Shown: positions 29,016 through 40,471 of the stretch, in pieces
Layout of the letters: each line of letters starts with the position of its first letter
How positions within the stretch are numbered: position 1 is the first letter of the stretch
NCBI RefSeq assembly: GCF_964204645.1
Contig: NC_134025.1
Span: 27,246,001-27,310,000, forward strand
DNA length: 64,000 nt
Direction of reading: 5' to 3'
DNA from: Tubulanus polymorphus
Lineage: Eukaryota > Nemertea > Palaeonemertea > Tubulaniformes > Tubulanidae
Notes under the pieces: generated by a model
The model's input: the letters and a program-made list of their open reading frames with translations, nothing else
The model's database searches: none
What the model was told of the DNA's origin: nothing
Position numbers and translations under genes: made by a program

Positions 29016-30750
29016 GTATATTATATTATCACTTGATCTATGAAGGGGATAAAATGAGGAACATAACCCATTATTTTGCTGATCGTTTTCCCGCTGTCTT
29101 GTTTACGAAAAGTATTAATTTCAGTAATCATTTAATTCAGTTGCTATGAGCGTAGATAAAAACATTTTATCAATTTCTCGACTAGGATGTCAGGTAAAAC
29201 AAACTACACGGGTGATTCTGTTTATTCAATTCGATCTGATATCAGTTTGTATTAACTGGAGACCTGTCACTGGGGCATAGCCGAACATTATATGGCTGAA
29301 ATGCATACTCCTTCAAGTCAGCAACGAAAAACCTGTGCATAAAACATGTTCGGTTCCTTTGTGAAGTACTACATATGTTTCAGCCCTTGTACTGGTCTTC
29401 GGTTTCCATGTGATGCTGCTGGTAATTGTGTTATCCAAAAACCAAGTCTTCATTGTGAGGCCCTTAGTGATAAGGCAGCTTTTGTTTGACCTTGAGATAT
29501 CATGGAGTGGTGTAATATTTGTTAATGAATAATATCAGTTTGGTGACTGAATTTCAGTAAATAACCCAGATGTCGATTATGTAATATTGAAATTAGTCAG
29601 TTGAGTTGATTGGCTTTTTCAGCTAACTATGCTGAGGTGCTGTGGAATTTTCAATCAACTCCAACCACCGCACAATTATCACAAAAGTGAGAAATGATAT
29701 CGCATAAATTGTTAAAATCAAACAGGATGTGAGACTAGTTTATCACCTGTGCATGTTGTAATAGACTGGTTACCTGTCCAATAAAATAAACATTAAAACA
29801 CCATAAAATGAGAGTAACGTTAGGGGAATTTAGAGTCTGTTAGTTCTAGTCATGATTCTCAATTATTCCCAGTTCTGCCATGAAATCTGTTTTATTGCTT
29901 TCATTATGTTAACAGTGGGTGGTTAAATCATCTGACTTTAAAAACACTTCAAATGAAGACGATTTCAGTTTTGAAAATTTTATCTAAATTCACTTTTGCA
30001 GTTTACTTTGAATTGATGATTCGACTTGAAATCCCCGGGGATGACAGATTCATGTTGGGAATTGTAAATTTCTTATCAACGAAGCATTAATGTCTCTTGA
30101 GAAAAGTATTTAAAAAATGTCCAGTTCATTGATAAAAGACATCAAAAGAGTTCAAACGCCATAAAAGCGTCGTAGGATGAGCGTTTATGACGGTATACTC
30201 CGTGGTCCTAGTCAATGAACAACCTCTGATCTCTTTTTATACATCAAAAGATATATAGATGTTGCTATATTTTGATATCTTGTTTATCTTCGAGCAAATA
30301 TGTAAAAAACAAAAAAGCTATGGAACAAAAGCATGTTATAAATAACTCGTCAAAAGAACTTGTATTTTTGACCTTTTTGAATATTTTTTGGTGATTCCTC
30401 AAATAAGTGACTGTCATATTGTTGTCACCCTGATATGTCTAGAATTCTATTTCGCCAATTTACTTCATCTCAACTAGTTTAAACATGTCTCGGAGATAAA
30501 ATCGAGACCTTTAAAGATAGGTTACAGTTTTATGACTTCCTTCTGCATAATTGAGTACGTTTTAAGATTTTATGGTGCCAGTAGATTTGTAAAGCTCTTA
30601 TTATGTAGGTGGGATAGACTTCTCAGAATTAAGGTGGATATGCTCGAATAGATTCGAAGTTCGGCATTAGCCTAATTAGTAACACTTTTCCCCATAAAAA
30701 CCCTGCACTTAAGTATTTTTCAGATTGTGATTACCAAACTTCTAGCCATC

Positions 30751-30870
30751 GGGACCCAGTTCCACAGTTGTGAGTTTGTGAGTTAGAGTTAACTCTGAGT
30801 TAAAATTAGTTCATTTTCGATGAGTTAACTCAGGGTCAAATTTTAACTCGGAACTGTGGAACTGAACCCG
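30751..30870. mobile_element. Foldback MITE, 120 bp, with 18-bp terminal inverted repeats
   Basis: Left end ggacccagttccacagtt (30752-30769) and right end aactgtggaactgaaccc (30852-30869) are inverted repeats with 13 consecutive matches at their inner part. Inside are the palindromes agagttaactct and tgagttaactca. There is no coding capacity. Superfamily is not assigned because no target-site duplication was clear. Confidence 0.8.
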
Positions 30871-31176
30871 GAAGTTTTTGTCTGCCACTTGCATGAGCGA
30901 TGATTTGAATAATGTATGAAACTTTTCGGCAGGTATCAATAATTTAACGAAAGGTAACATATGGTCTGAAAGTTAATGACACCTATGTGTGATGCGCATT
31001 TTGGAGTCATATAATGACTAAGTTGGTGATGTTTTGCGAACAATGGGCCAGCATGTGACCACCCCCTTAGGTATCATTAAGTATTTCATGTTTCATGTTG
31101 AAGGCAGCTTCCTATTTGGTCACTAGTCGTGTTAATAGAAAACCCTGTAAGTGATTCGTTAGTTTTAAGATATTTC

Positions 31177-31189
31177 GGGGGGGGGGGGG
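31177..31189. repeat. Run of 13 G
   Basis: Homopolymer G after tatttc, about 1 kb before the second exon. Confidence 0.9.
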
Positions 31190-32189
31190 CAATTTCTTTT
31201 ATTTTTTCCACGTGAGAGGGTGCAGTGGTCAGAATCTCAGCCGTTGCGAGCAGTGTTTAGTGATAAGTGCGGCGGAATCTTCTTTTAATTTCCGGAGCTA
31301 TCCATTTCGCTAATGTGTTAGGCAGGACGAATGCCTAAACCGCTTTAATCCCCGACCATTCAAACACAGGTAAAAAGCCGGTAGCCGACCAGAATGTTGA
31401 AAAGCGTCGTGAATCATCGGCGCTTTCGTTCGCCGCTCGTAGAAAAAACATCTCGAAGACGAAACCCGTAGAATTCTTATGCATAATGCATCAGATTGTT
31501 GTCGGCGCGATCCACTCGGGCGACATGGTCCCCGAGATTGCTCGGGTATTCAATAATGAAAAACGAGTCTCAGCGAATTCAGTTTGATATGCATCGGCAT
31601 CGGTACATCCTTGTTAGAATCGGGGCTTCGTCTCACGTATATTGCAGCACTGAATATTAATTACGTTTTCATCAGCGCCAATTTCTAACCAACTGGTGCT
31701 AGCCCTAAATTCCGATAATTCAATTAATACCGATGTGACCTCCCGTGAATTGAGGTGGCTTAGGCGTGTTACGTTGTCGGACTAACAATTAATCGTGGAC
31801 GAAAACTGCCACGATCTGTACATCAAAAACAATGCTTTTCGCTCTACATGAATTCGTATTGATTGTCCATATCGCAGTCGAAGTTATTTATACAGTTGCA
31901 TTGAATTTTAACACTTCAAATGTCTGTACGTATGGTATAACTAGTTGTAATCAATAGCATGAGCAACTGTTTGGTATTGGTGATATACCGTGTGATAAAT
32001 GCAATCGCATGAGCATTTTTGGCTCCGGCCGAATTCATCCCATGCTAGATTAGGGCTGGAACAACTTTCACAAGTTTGTCTGTTCAGCCCTGGTTAGTCT
32101 CCATGTGATAGTGACTATAGTTAAATCGCTATGGCTTCATCTGTCATTGTAAAGATATTAATGATTTGTATTGTATTTTTGTTTTATAG

Positions 32190-32647
32190 ATGCTTGCTGG
32201 TCCACCAGAGAACCAGATGAACAGAACAGCAGATGTGACATCACAACACTCGCCGGTGAGAGGTCCGCCTCACCATGGCCAGCATCACAATCCAGTCGTA
32301 CAGCTGCAACATCAGCTCAATCATCATCACCATCATCCTCATCGCTCGCATTCGCCCGGTCCTAACCGGCCGCTGTCACCCCCGCAAATGATGTATTCAC
32401 CCCAGTACCAACAACCAGGATTACCTCTGCAATATCATCACCAAGGGCAACAACAGCAGCAGCAGCAACAACAATTCCATCACGGTAACCAAGGATACCA
32501 CCCTGGTTACTACGCGGGAGGAGTACAGCAGTTCGGATATCATCAGCAGTTCGGTAGTCCGATACACGGAAGTCCGATTCATGGTAGTCCGGTCCATAGT
32601 CCACACAGTCCACATTCACCGTCTGCTGCGGCATCTTTCTTCGCAAG
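32190..32647 (+). CDS. KIF26: KIF26-type kinesin, His/Gln/Pro-rich N-terminal exon
   Basis: The acceptor is gttttatag and the donor is caag|gtaagag, close to consensus. The exon encodes 152 codons plus two bases. Seen: a His run (residues 45-49 of the exon), Ser-Pro motifs (HSPG, PLSPPQ), a nine-Gln run (87-95), a Tyr/Gly/His segment, three GSP[IV]H units (122-136), HSP repeats, and finally SAAASFFA. The end joins the next exon as SFFAR-AAQKL, a signature directly before the motor in vertebrate KIF26. The rest is low complexity and probably disordered; the SP sites could be substrates for proline-directed kinases (inference). The exon begins with ATG, so a transcript starting in intron 1 could initiate here. 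Confidence 0.92.
32322..32336 (+). repeat. Coding His run (five CAT/CAC codons)
   Basis: Five His codons, residues 45-49 of the exon, mixed CAT and CAC, with further His nearby. Confidence 0.9.
32448..32474 (+). repeat. Coding CAG/CAA run, nine Gln
   Basis: Nine Gln codons with four consecutive CAG in the middle flanked by CAA. The interruptions would limit slippage, but the CAG core could vary in length. Confidence 0.9.
32553..32597 (+). repeat. Coding 15-bp minisatellite, three GSP[IV]H units
   Basis: Three consecutive units of ggtagtccgatacac type, encoding GSPIH, GSPIH and GSPVH, followed by shorter SPH repeats. Unit differences are mostly third-position changes, suggesting old duplication with the peptide preserved. 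Confidence 0.85.
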
Positions 32648-34112
32648 GTAAGAGATACAAATATATATCATCTATTGTAGAATGGCCACATTTAGACGTG
32701 GACAATAGATTATACCACTACATTCATAAGAGTTAGAAAATAGATAAATGAATTTTACTTTTAAACTTTAAAGTTTGTAAATAATGGGTTTTAATCTTAG
32801 AAAGTAATCTATACCGGTACTAGTTTGGACATCTTCCAATACGCGCAATTATGAAGTTATATCCTATGGATTTCCCTAGGTAACGACCCGTCTACAACAC
32901 AGTCATCATAAAATGGCACGCAATATTTTTTGTCATTTTATTACCGTTTTATTGCTACTAAACTGGATGACACTAAAACACTCCCTCAGTCTGATTACTG
33001 GGTTAGTGTTTTATGGAAGACTAAATCTATTGACACACTTATAAGCAAAAAACATCAATGCATGATTTTAGTTGCATTCTCACCATAAAATAGCTACAAA
33101 AACTAGAGTTTTATATTCAGTGAAAATCAGTCAGTTTTTAAGTTAGTCTTTCACGATTGAAGGGGTTTAGATGAGGATTTACTGCGTTCTTTTCAACCAA
33201 CCACAGAGTTCAACGTGCAATCATTTATCACCGAATCACATCATGTTCGATAATCTTTTTGAAAAATTGTCGAATCTAATCCCTTCGCCGCTATTAATCT
33301 AGCTTAATTTGACTTCTAATTAAAGCATTGTCAGACAACTGTCATCAGGGCTGTAAAAATTCTTCACTTTTTAAAAAATATCCGATTTCACTTCAAGTTA
33401 TTGAGAAACTTATTTCCTGTAATGAAATATCATTGTGAATTCTTGCAATAGCCAGAAAAGCTATAAGCATGCATGTATACACGAGACATTTGGGGGCTTT
33501 ATCAGTTTTTTGTCTGCAATGAGTATTTACAATTCTCTAGAATAGTTGATTCAGGCCAGAATGTCTGAATGCTGTTGAGGTCCGCGAACGGTCAGTAGGA
33601 TAGTGTTTCAAGGACCCTCTTTTGTCTCTGTGGTTTTATCTCTTGTGACAGCTTTTGGAGAGTTGTAGAATTTCTCAATATATGTCATACAAGAATCAAC
33701 AAATCAATTTAACGAGCAAATATTAGCTTATGCGACACTCGTTCCTGGTACTACATCCCTAGATAGGGAAACTGTAGATAAAAGACTGTGCTGTATATCT
33801 ATTAACTTCTGTACTGTTCAAATATGAATAAATAGGTAATTGAAGAAAATTAGGTAACTGAAGTGTTCGACAAAAATGTTTTCGTCCACGAGTATTTGCA
33901 TCCTCGTACAAACGAATTGTTTCCATATCCGGTATCTTCGGAAAAATGCTCGTATTAAAATTCTTTCGAAGAGCATCGCATAATAGAGACTTAAATGTTG
34001 ATGCACTGAAAGAAAAGGTGTGACTGTTTTGTACCGGTTGACCTGAAGGGTAATTAGTCACGATCTTCTGTAAACCTGACAAATCAACATTGCTGTATTA
34101 GCCATTAGTTTG

Positions 34113-34127
34113 CCAGCAGGGGGCAGC
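34113..34127 (+). promoter_or_regulatory. Candidate CTCF-binding site
   Basis: CCAGCAGGGGGCAGC matches the 15-position vertebrate CTCF core (CCASYAGRKGGCRSY) at every position. With equal base frequencies a match is expected about 0.015 times per 64 kb on both strands, and less in AT-rich DNA. CTCF and its motif are conserved among bilaterians, so an insulator or loop anchor inside this long intron is plausible; occupancy is unknown. Confidence 0.5.
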
Positions 34128-36200
34128 TCGAGTCTTAGCCTATTAGCTAGGGGTAATAAATATACCCAGCATCAGTACCGATTGGATTCAGCCAGCTGAC
34201 CATCTGGATGTATTGAAGCGAAAGGTAATCGATGTTTTCCCCTCATCGGAGGTGAAAACTGGTGTTATGTTTACGTGGACAATCTCGTTGAACCTCCTCT
34301 GGAAGGACAATGTTTTATGTAAGAAACCGTTATTGTCTCAAACTTGATAAATCTGTTAAGCAGCGTGTGGAACTGTTATGTAAATCCAGATGGACATTAT
34401 TGGAAAATCAGTTACTCACCTGTGATCATATCCAATCGAGCTAATCGGATTCTAAAGAGATTGTGATATCGTCAGCCTCGGGGCAATGCTCACGGAATGT
34501 ATATAAATATCAAATCTCGTACAAAGGATACATAATACGGGCACTGATGTTGCCTCCATCTGCCCGGAGTTTGTTCCAACTGGACTGGTAAATGCTAATG
34601 ACCCGTTAATAACGGACTTCTCATTATGTTTACGTTTATGGATTCTAAATGTTCTAGAATTCTCTATAACGATGGATGAAAATCGTGGCTGCAATATGTC
34701 CCAGGAATTGCGTTGACTGAGGGTTTGAAGCTGTATACCTGTTCACGAAGGCCAATTAGTAAAGGTTATAGGTTCACAGTATTCATTATTAATATGCAGT
34801 ATATAAGATTTTGGGTGACTCCAGTCAGCCATGTTTTATGACAGTCTGAATTAATAGACTCAGTCTGGACACTTATGTCTAGAAATGCACTGCATGCACC
34901 AGGCCGCTAGTGTTTCTTGAGGAATTGAGACAGATTTCGTGTTGGTTTTGCCTTTTTTCTGGGTTATCTCGGTTTACCTAACTCACTCTCGAGATCTCGC
35001 TGTTCTTCGTTATTGAGTGCAGCATCCTTCGTATACCCCAGTTGTAGTGGCTCAGAGAGGCAGCGATCTCTTAAGAATGGATAATGCTCATCAAAGGTAT
35101 GTTGAGACAGTTACACTTTTTTCTTCAAGATCTCGTTGACTAATAGGAGTTTAGAGTGAACATGAAATAGAGCTTTGAAAAATCTTCAGGTGAATATTTG
35201 CAGAAAATCAATTTCAAGGCCGCGTCATATTATGTCCTTTCGGAACTCAGTAGGACGGAATGGTATTCAAAAGGAGATTTTGTTAAGATAAATTTGAATA
35301 ATTTCTGAATTTATTTCTCATTTAATTCAGTAAGGTATCAGCCTAGCAGTATATTACAGGGATAATAAGAATTAAATAGTTAATTATTTTAGTAACCCGA
35401 TTTTTTAAAGACGTGATAATTATCAAGGTGTAATTACTTAGTGCAGTTCCACATGGGAGGTGGTAGTTAGTTTATTCAATAGTAATTAGCACCAAAACAC
35501 CCCAGATAGTATTTTAATGTTTGATTGACAAGTATTTGTGGTATGGAACTGTAAGAATGTTGATGCAGATATTCTTCAGGTAAACAGGCTACCAATACTA
35601 CTCAACTGATCCGGCAGTATCTCTCTGGCTAACTACAAACTTCTCTTCATTTCTACAATAAAAACCTCAAAATGATCAACCGATTTTATCTGCCTCTTGT
35701 AATCTGGAAATATTAAACAGGTGTACGAGCATCAATACTCGCGTTTTGAAATTATGTTGAAAGAACGAATATAGGGGCACATTTTAGTTCTTTGATTCGT
35801 CGAGTTTATAAAGCGAATAAAGGAATGCCCAGATTCTGTAAGTCATCGCAGAAGACATTTCTATGATAATGTTGACATTATCGTCTATTCAGGCGTTTCC
35901 TCGATGTTTTACTTTTCTCGTCACGTTTCGATTAAAAGTCGAAAAATTCAATGACGCATTATTTAACGAATTTTTGACGTATGCGGGCGCCGTGGCAACA
36001 TACTCTTCTAAGTTCTTCAAAGATAGCGCTACGATTTGAGGCCAGATCGGGCAGTGAAGTGTCATTGATATCGGGCGAGAATTGACGAACAATTCGAAAT
36101 CATTATTCAATTAAATCTCAACTTAAGCCGTTATGTGAAAGCTTTATGGATCTAGCGCACTTAATTCCTTGCACGGTCCTGATTTATTTCTATGATTTTT

Positions 36201-36272
36201 GAAAATGGCTTGGTCATTTCCCAGGGTGAACGTCAAGAAAATGGCTTGATCATTTCCCAGGGTGAACGTCAA
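36201..36272. repeat. 36-bp tandem duplication, two copies, one mismatch
   Basis: Units begin gaaaatggcttg and end gaacgtcaa; they differ only at one G/A position, so the duplication is recent. Confidence 0.95.
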
Positions 36273-38435
36273 TTAACATAGCAGGAATTTTTAAATAGAT
36301 AATTGCGCACAGCTATAATTTCCGCGAGGAAGTTTTAGACCTCGGGATCGAGAGACAGGGGTCATCGTTCTTGAATAAGGAATTTTTATAACTCATAGTT
36401 ATTAAAGGAATTCTCTGAAACTTGATTCAAACTGTGAGTATTTTCTATCAAAGTGTATTACGTACTTAAAGGTATAAGTTATTCTCATTAAGAGGTATAT
36501 ACTGTGATTATGTAACTGATTCCCTGATATAACGGACAGGTGTTGGGGATTAAGCAGATCTGGGCCAGTAAAACTTAACACCATATGGTCAGTTGGCTTG
36601 GTTTACTGAACACAATGAAGAAGAAACAAGCAAACACTAATTTCAAATCCTATCTAATCTGTCAGTAGGATAATCCTTATTGAGTAATCCAGCTGTAAGC
36701 TGTAAAACAACTAGGACCCCATATCACTACAACAAACGGTCATCATTTTCACCTGTGACCACACAATTGCATCTAGAATGTTTAAGCTTGACAGTCAAGT
36801 TATTAATGGGTATTTCATTTGATATTCATATGAGGACTTTGAATATAAGTGTGACTGAAAATTAGTTTGCAAACAAAGTTAAGCTCCCGCACAACAGCAT
36901 GGCTTCATTTTCCAAGTAGGGGGCTCTTATTAAACGCAAATGGTCATTAAGTCCATATAGTTACTTTATGGGCTATGATTTTGAACCCTGCTGCTTAATC
37001 TGCAATTATAACTAATTGTCAATCGAGTAATGTTGTCAAAGTTGTCGGTTTCATTCATGGTCATGTAACATTTTAGAATATTTCTAAACCGTGCAACCTT
37101 CCATTATCATTACCAACATTCGAGCTATTTCTGAAATTAATACAAAACTCTTAAACTCGAACTTATTGAAATATTAGCTTTTGCGATGCTCTGTTTAAGT
37201 AGGTGTCGTGGAAAATTAAATTTCAACGTTGTCACCTACTAATGTACACAGTATGATATGGCTGCAAATCTAATAAGCTTTAACCTTGTCAAAAGTTGTG
37301 TACATGAAATTTAGAATTTGACCAAAACGTGACGTTTTCGCGATATTGCAGTTTATTTGGTGGCACGTGTTATTGTCAGATGTCACGATATCGCACATGG
37401 GTTCTCTGTAAAAAAACAATACATCATCTTTCATATTTCTTTATCTCATTACGATTGACAGGTGTCAATGCCCGTGTTCGTAGTTTCCTCGATTTTGCAA
37501 TAGTTGCAAAATCTCGTACTGAATCGACGTCTCTCCGGTTAACTGAATTAACGTGCTGAAGTGCTGCCACCTGCAATATTAATGTTCAACTATCGATGAT
37601 GTTAGTTTTGTTTTTTTCAAAGGGAATTGATCGACAGTACTTCGTTCAATCATTCGCACTTACTGCACGATCGCAACGATAATTATATTGCCCTTTGATA
37701 TTTTATTGGAAAATGAATTCGAAATTTGATGGAATCGTCCATTTCTGCTCACTATTTAGTGTCGAATTTGAGAACGATGATTTTGAGTAAATGATGCCAT
37801 TGATTCATCCGGATGAAGAATGTCGGTTTGTGAATTCGGTGTAGGTTACATTATTTTAGGTATCAAGATAGTTAGTCCATTAGCGATCAGAAATCTATAA
37901 ATCAATTAATTCGGATCGATATCGAGTGAAACTACGCCGCTGTAGCAGTTGCAGCCTATCGATACTCCGGCGCGATACTTCTCATGGCAACTAGTCAATC
38001 AGAGGATGCTTCGTGTTCCTCACTGTTTCCTAATCCTCCCCAACAAACAAGACTTCTCTTAATGAGTCGACTAATAAGATGTTTATTGAAGCAGGATTTA
38101 CATTGTGGCTGCTTCAGATACGTGAGAAATGACTAGCGCCTTTTTTGATGATCTGTCTATGATTAGATGTAATACAGTTACTTTTCATATGAATCTGCGT
38201 CTTAACTGCTAAAAATCAAACCGCGCCAGCCGACTCGTTACCTAATTTGGCACCTTTGGTCGTAGTAGGCAATTATTTTCCGTTAGTTCGACATTAACTT
38301 CATAGATCAAGCTTCGATACTGCGATTCATTTCCTGAACTGACTGATAAAGTGGCTTTATCGAATGATGTTTTTCTGTTGTACGGAAAACATGAATGGAT
38401 TTTCACGTTCTTAGAATTTTACCTGACGTTCGTGA

Positions 38436-38460
38436 CGACTATGATGATGATGATGATGAT
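38436..38460. repeat. GAT trinucleotide run
   Basis: About seven gat units, in intron. Confidence 0.9.
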
Positions 38461-39496
38461 CAAAGCGCGTATGATATTCAGGGTTTATAGCGTTCGATGC
38501 ATCGGTGTTGATTTTGTGGAATAACAGGATTATCTGTTCCCGCCTCAGCAGCCAGCAAGCCGAGCTCCATAGCTCGCGCGCTGTGTATGTTCAATCACAG
38601 TACGCGCCGTCATTGAAAGACGTGGTCACATGATCAGCACAACAAGTCGTCTGCGGTGTTGTCGTTGTCAGCGATCAGCTGCAATACTGTATGAATATAA
38701 TATATGCACATGGTCTCGCGTACGTACATCGCTGTTGACATTGAATTTCATCGTGTGTTGCCGGGAATATTTCGAGCGATGTTATAATGATTGTAAATTG
38801 GTAGGATTTAATTGATATGGCTAGTAAACAACCCAGGTATGTATTCGTTATACATCCGTCTTGTTGCTGCACGTTGTAAGATGCATCCATCCGTCCTCTT
38901 CACCGGCTTACGGTGTAGAGTCTCGAACAGCCTTTTCCGAGAAAGGTAATTTTCAATGTGTTGAATCGGGTTTAGGTGAAGTTTAATTAGGTTCGGAAAA
39001 TTGATACGCGCGTTTAATGACACAGCAGATGCTTCCATCCCAGCAATGCGTTGATTCGAGCTAACAAGACCAATTCTCTAGGTTCGAAATATTTGAAAAG
39101 ATGCGCTACTGTTACATCGGCAGCGACCACAGTTCCTCTCGAACCTAACCAGCTGTATAATGTATTAGATGCGTGTAATCCTAGGAAACTGACTGATTGA
39201 TGTCAGCGGTTGTCCAGACTCCAATCTTACTTGACAGTATAGGCTTTCAGTGCTCGCGCAGTTTCACAGTATCCAGTTTATCGATTGACTATGATTATGT
39301 ACGATTATATTGTTAATTACGGTTAATTGAAGACTAATAGATTTCGTGAATATTGAATGTCAATAACTATGGGAGTTCGCGTATCATACTGACAGGATAC
39401 CGGTTATAATATTGTCACCTTTCCCTCGCTGACAGACTGCCCTTGAACCTACAATCATTATCGGATTCATCAAATCATAGCCTGCTGATTATTATT

Positions 39497-39499
<3 letters not shown>

Positions 39500-39536
<37 letters not shown>
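39500..39536. repeat. (AT)n microsatellite
   Basis: About 18 uninterrupted AT units. Confidence 0.97.
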
Positions 39537-39540
<4 letters not shown>

Positions 39541-40418
39541 CTAAAGTTTCTCATTTCTGATTAGAAATAAGGAATGCGTTAATTATTAATAATGTTCCGA
39601 CTACGAACTGTATTTTTTCGTGCAGAGATTACGCGGATGTTTCGTGGCAACTATCTACTTTAATCCAGACTGGATTATCTAAGCAACCTGTAGGCACTGT
39701 AAGCTGTTTACATGTTAAACAACAGACCCCTCTGTTTGTACTTCAGGTGCTATCAGTATCTCTTTATATAGAGCTGACTCGAAATGCACTTTTTCAGATG
39801 CGGCTTGATCTGTCAATCAATTTGTGAAATTACCTCATGTCCTCATGATCTATTTGGGAGTTGTCTTTGATTCTAAAAATATATCAGCGAAGGTTGAAGA
39901 AATTTTTTTATAAACTCGAACGCCGTACACATGCCATTTTGTTATTGGTTGATGATGAATCTAGAACTGAATGGAAAATTCTGAATGGATGATTAGATAT
40001 GTTTACGAGAAACGTCAGATGACTGAGGTAGAAACAACCTTAAGATTATTGAAAAAGGAGTCTATAATTGGAGTGATGCCAAGCTTACTATCATCCGATC
40101 TTTAGTATCCCCAGCAGCATTTACATGGTAAAAGTAGAATTCTCTTTGATTGGCATTAATTTCAGCCGCTGGAGCCAATTAAACATTCTAACTAATCAAT
40201 AATTCCTGTAAGTTAAAACAAGGATACGAAATCTTTCATGTCACATTGTCAAAAGTGCTATCTCGCTTTGAATACCATTGAAAGTTAGGTTTAGATTTTT
40301 TTCTTCAGCTACAGTTAAAAAATAGTCCATGATTCCATTTTTCCTCAAGCTTTTTTGCTAGCATTGCAATGTTCCCAAGTTGGGGGCTGTTAATGAGAGA
40401 ACGGCTGACATCTTGAAC

Positions 40419-40424
40419 TCTCTC

Positions 40425-40467
<43 letters not shown>

Positions 40468-40471
40468 CTCT
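40419..40471. repeat. (CT)n microsatellite
   Basis: CT dinucleotides with few interruptions on the transcribed (sense) strand. Confidence 0.97.

Larger units (their letters stand above)
13614..32189 (+). other. Intron 1 of the kinesin gene (18.6 kb as modelled)
   Basis: This is the largest interval between recognised exons. It starts gtaatt and ends ttttgttttatag. A further exon inside it cannot be excluded, but the flanking phases (0 and 0) already join. Seen within it: a diverged tandem duplication right after the donor (13661-14050), a GAT trinucleotide run (15011-15043), a possible regulatory cluster with an octamer (17640-17725), two copies of a foldback MITE family (28972-29015 and 30751-30870) and a 13-G run (31177-31189). 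The rest is AT-rich sequence with no supported gene on either strand. Confidence 0.7.

Noticed and set aside
32362-32646. Minus-strand open frames opposite the second exon
   Set aside because: Shadows of the repetitive coding exon.
33759-34082. 107-codon minus-strand frame near the CTCF-like site
   Set aside because: No motif, no flanking exons, no homology that I recognise.
36905-36930. Second CTCF-like motif around agtagggggct
   Set aside because: Only 13 of 15 consensus positions match, including a mismatch in the CCA core.
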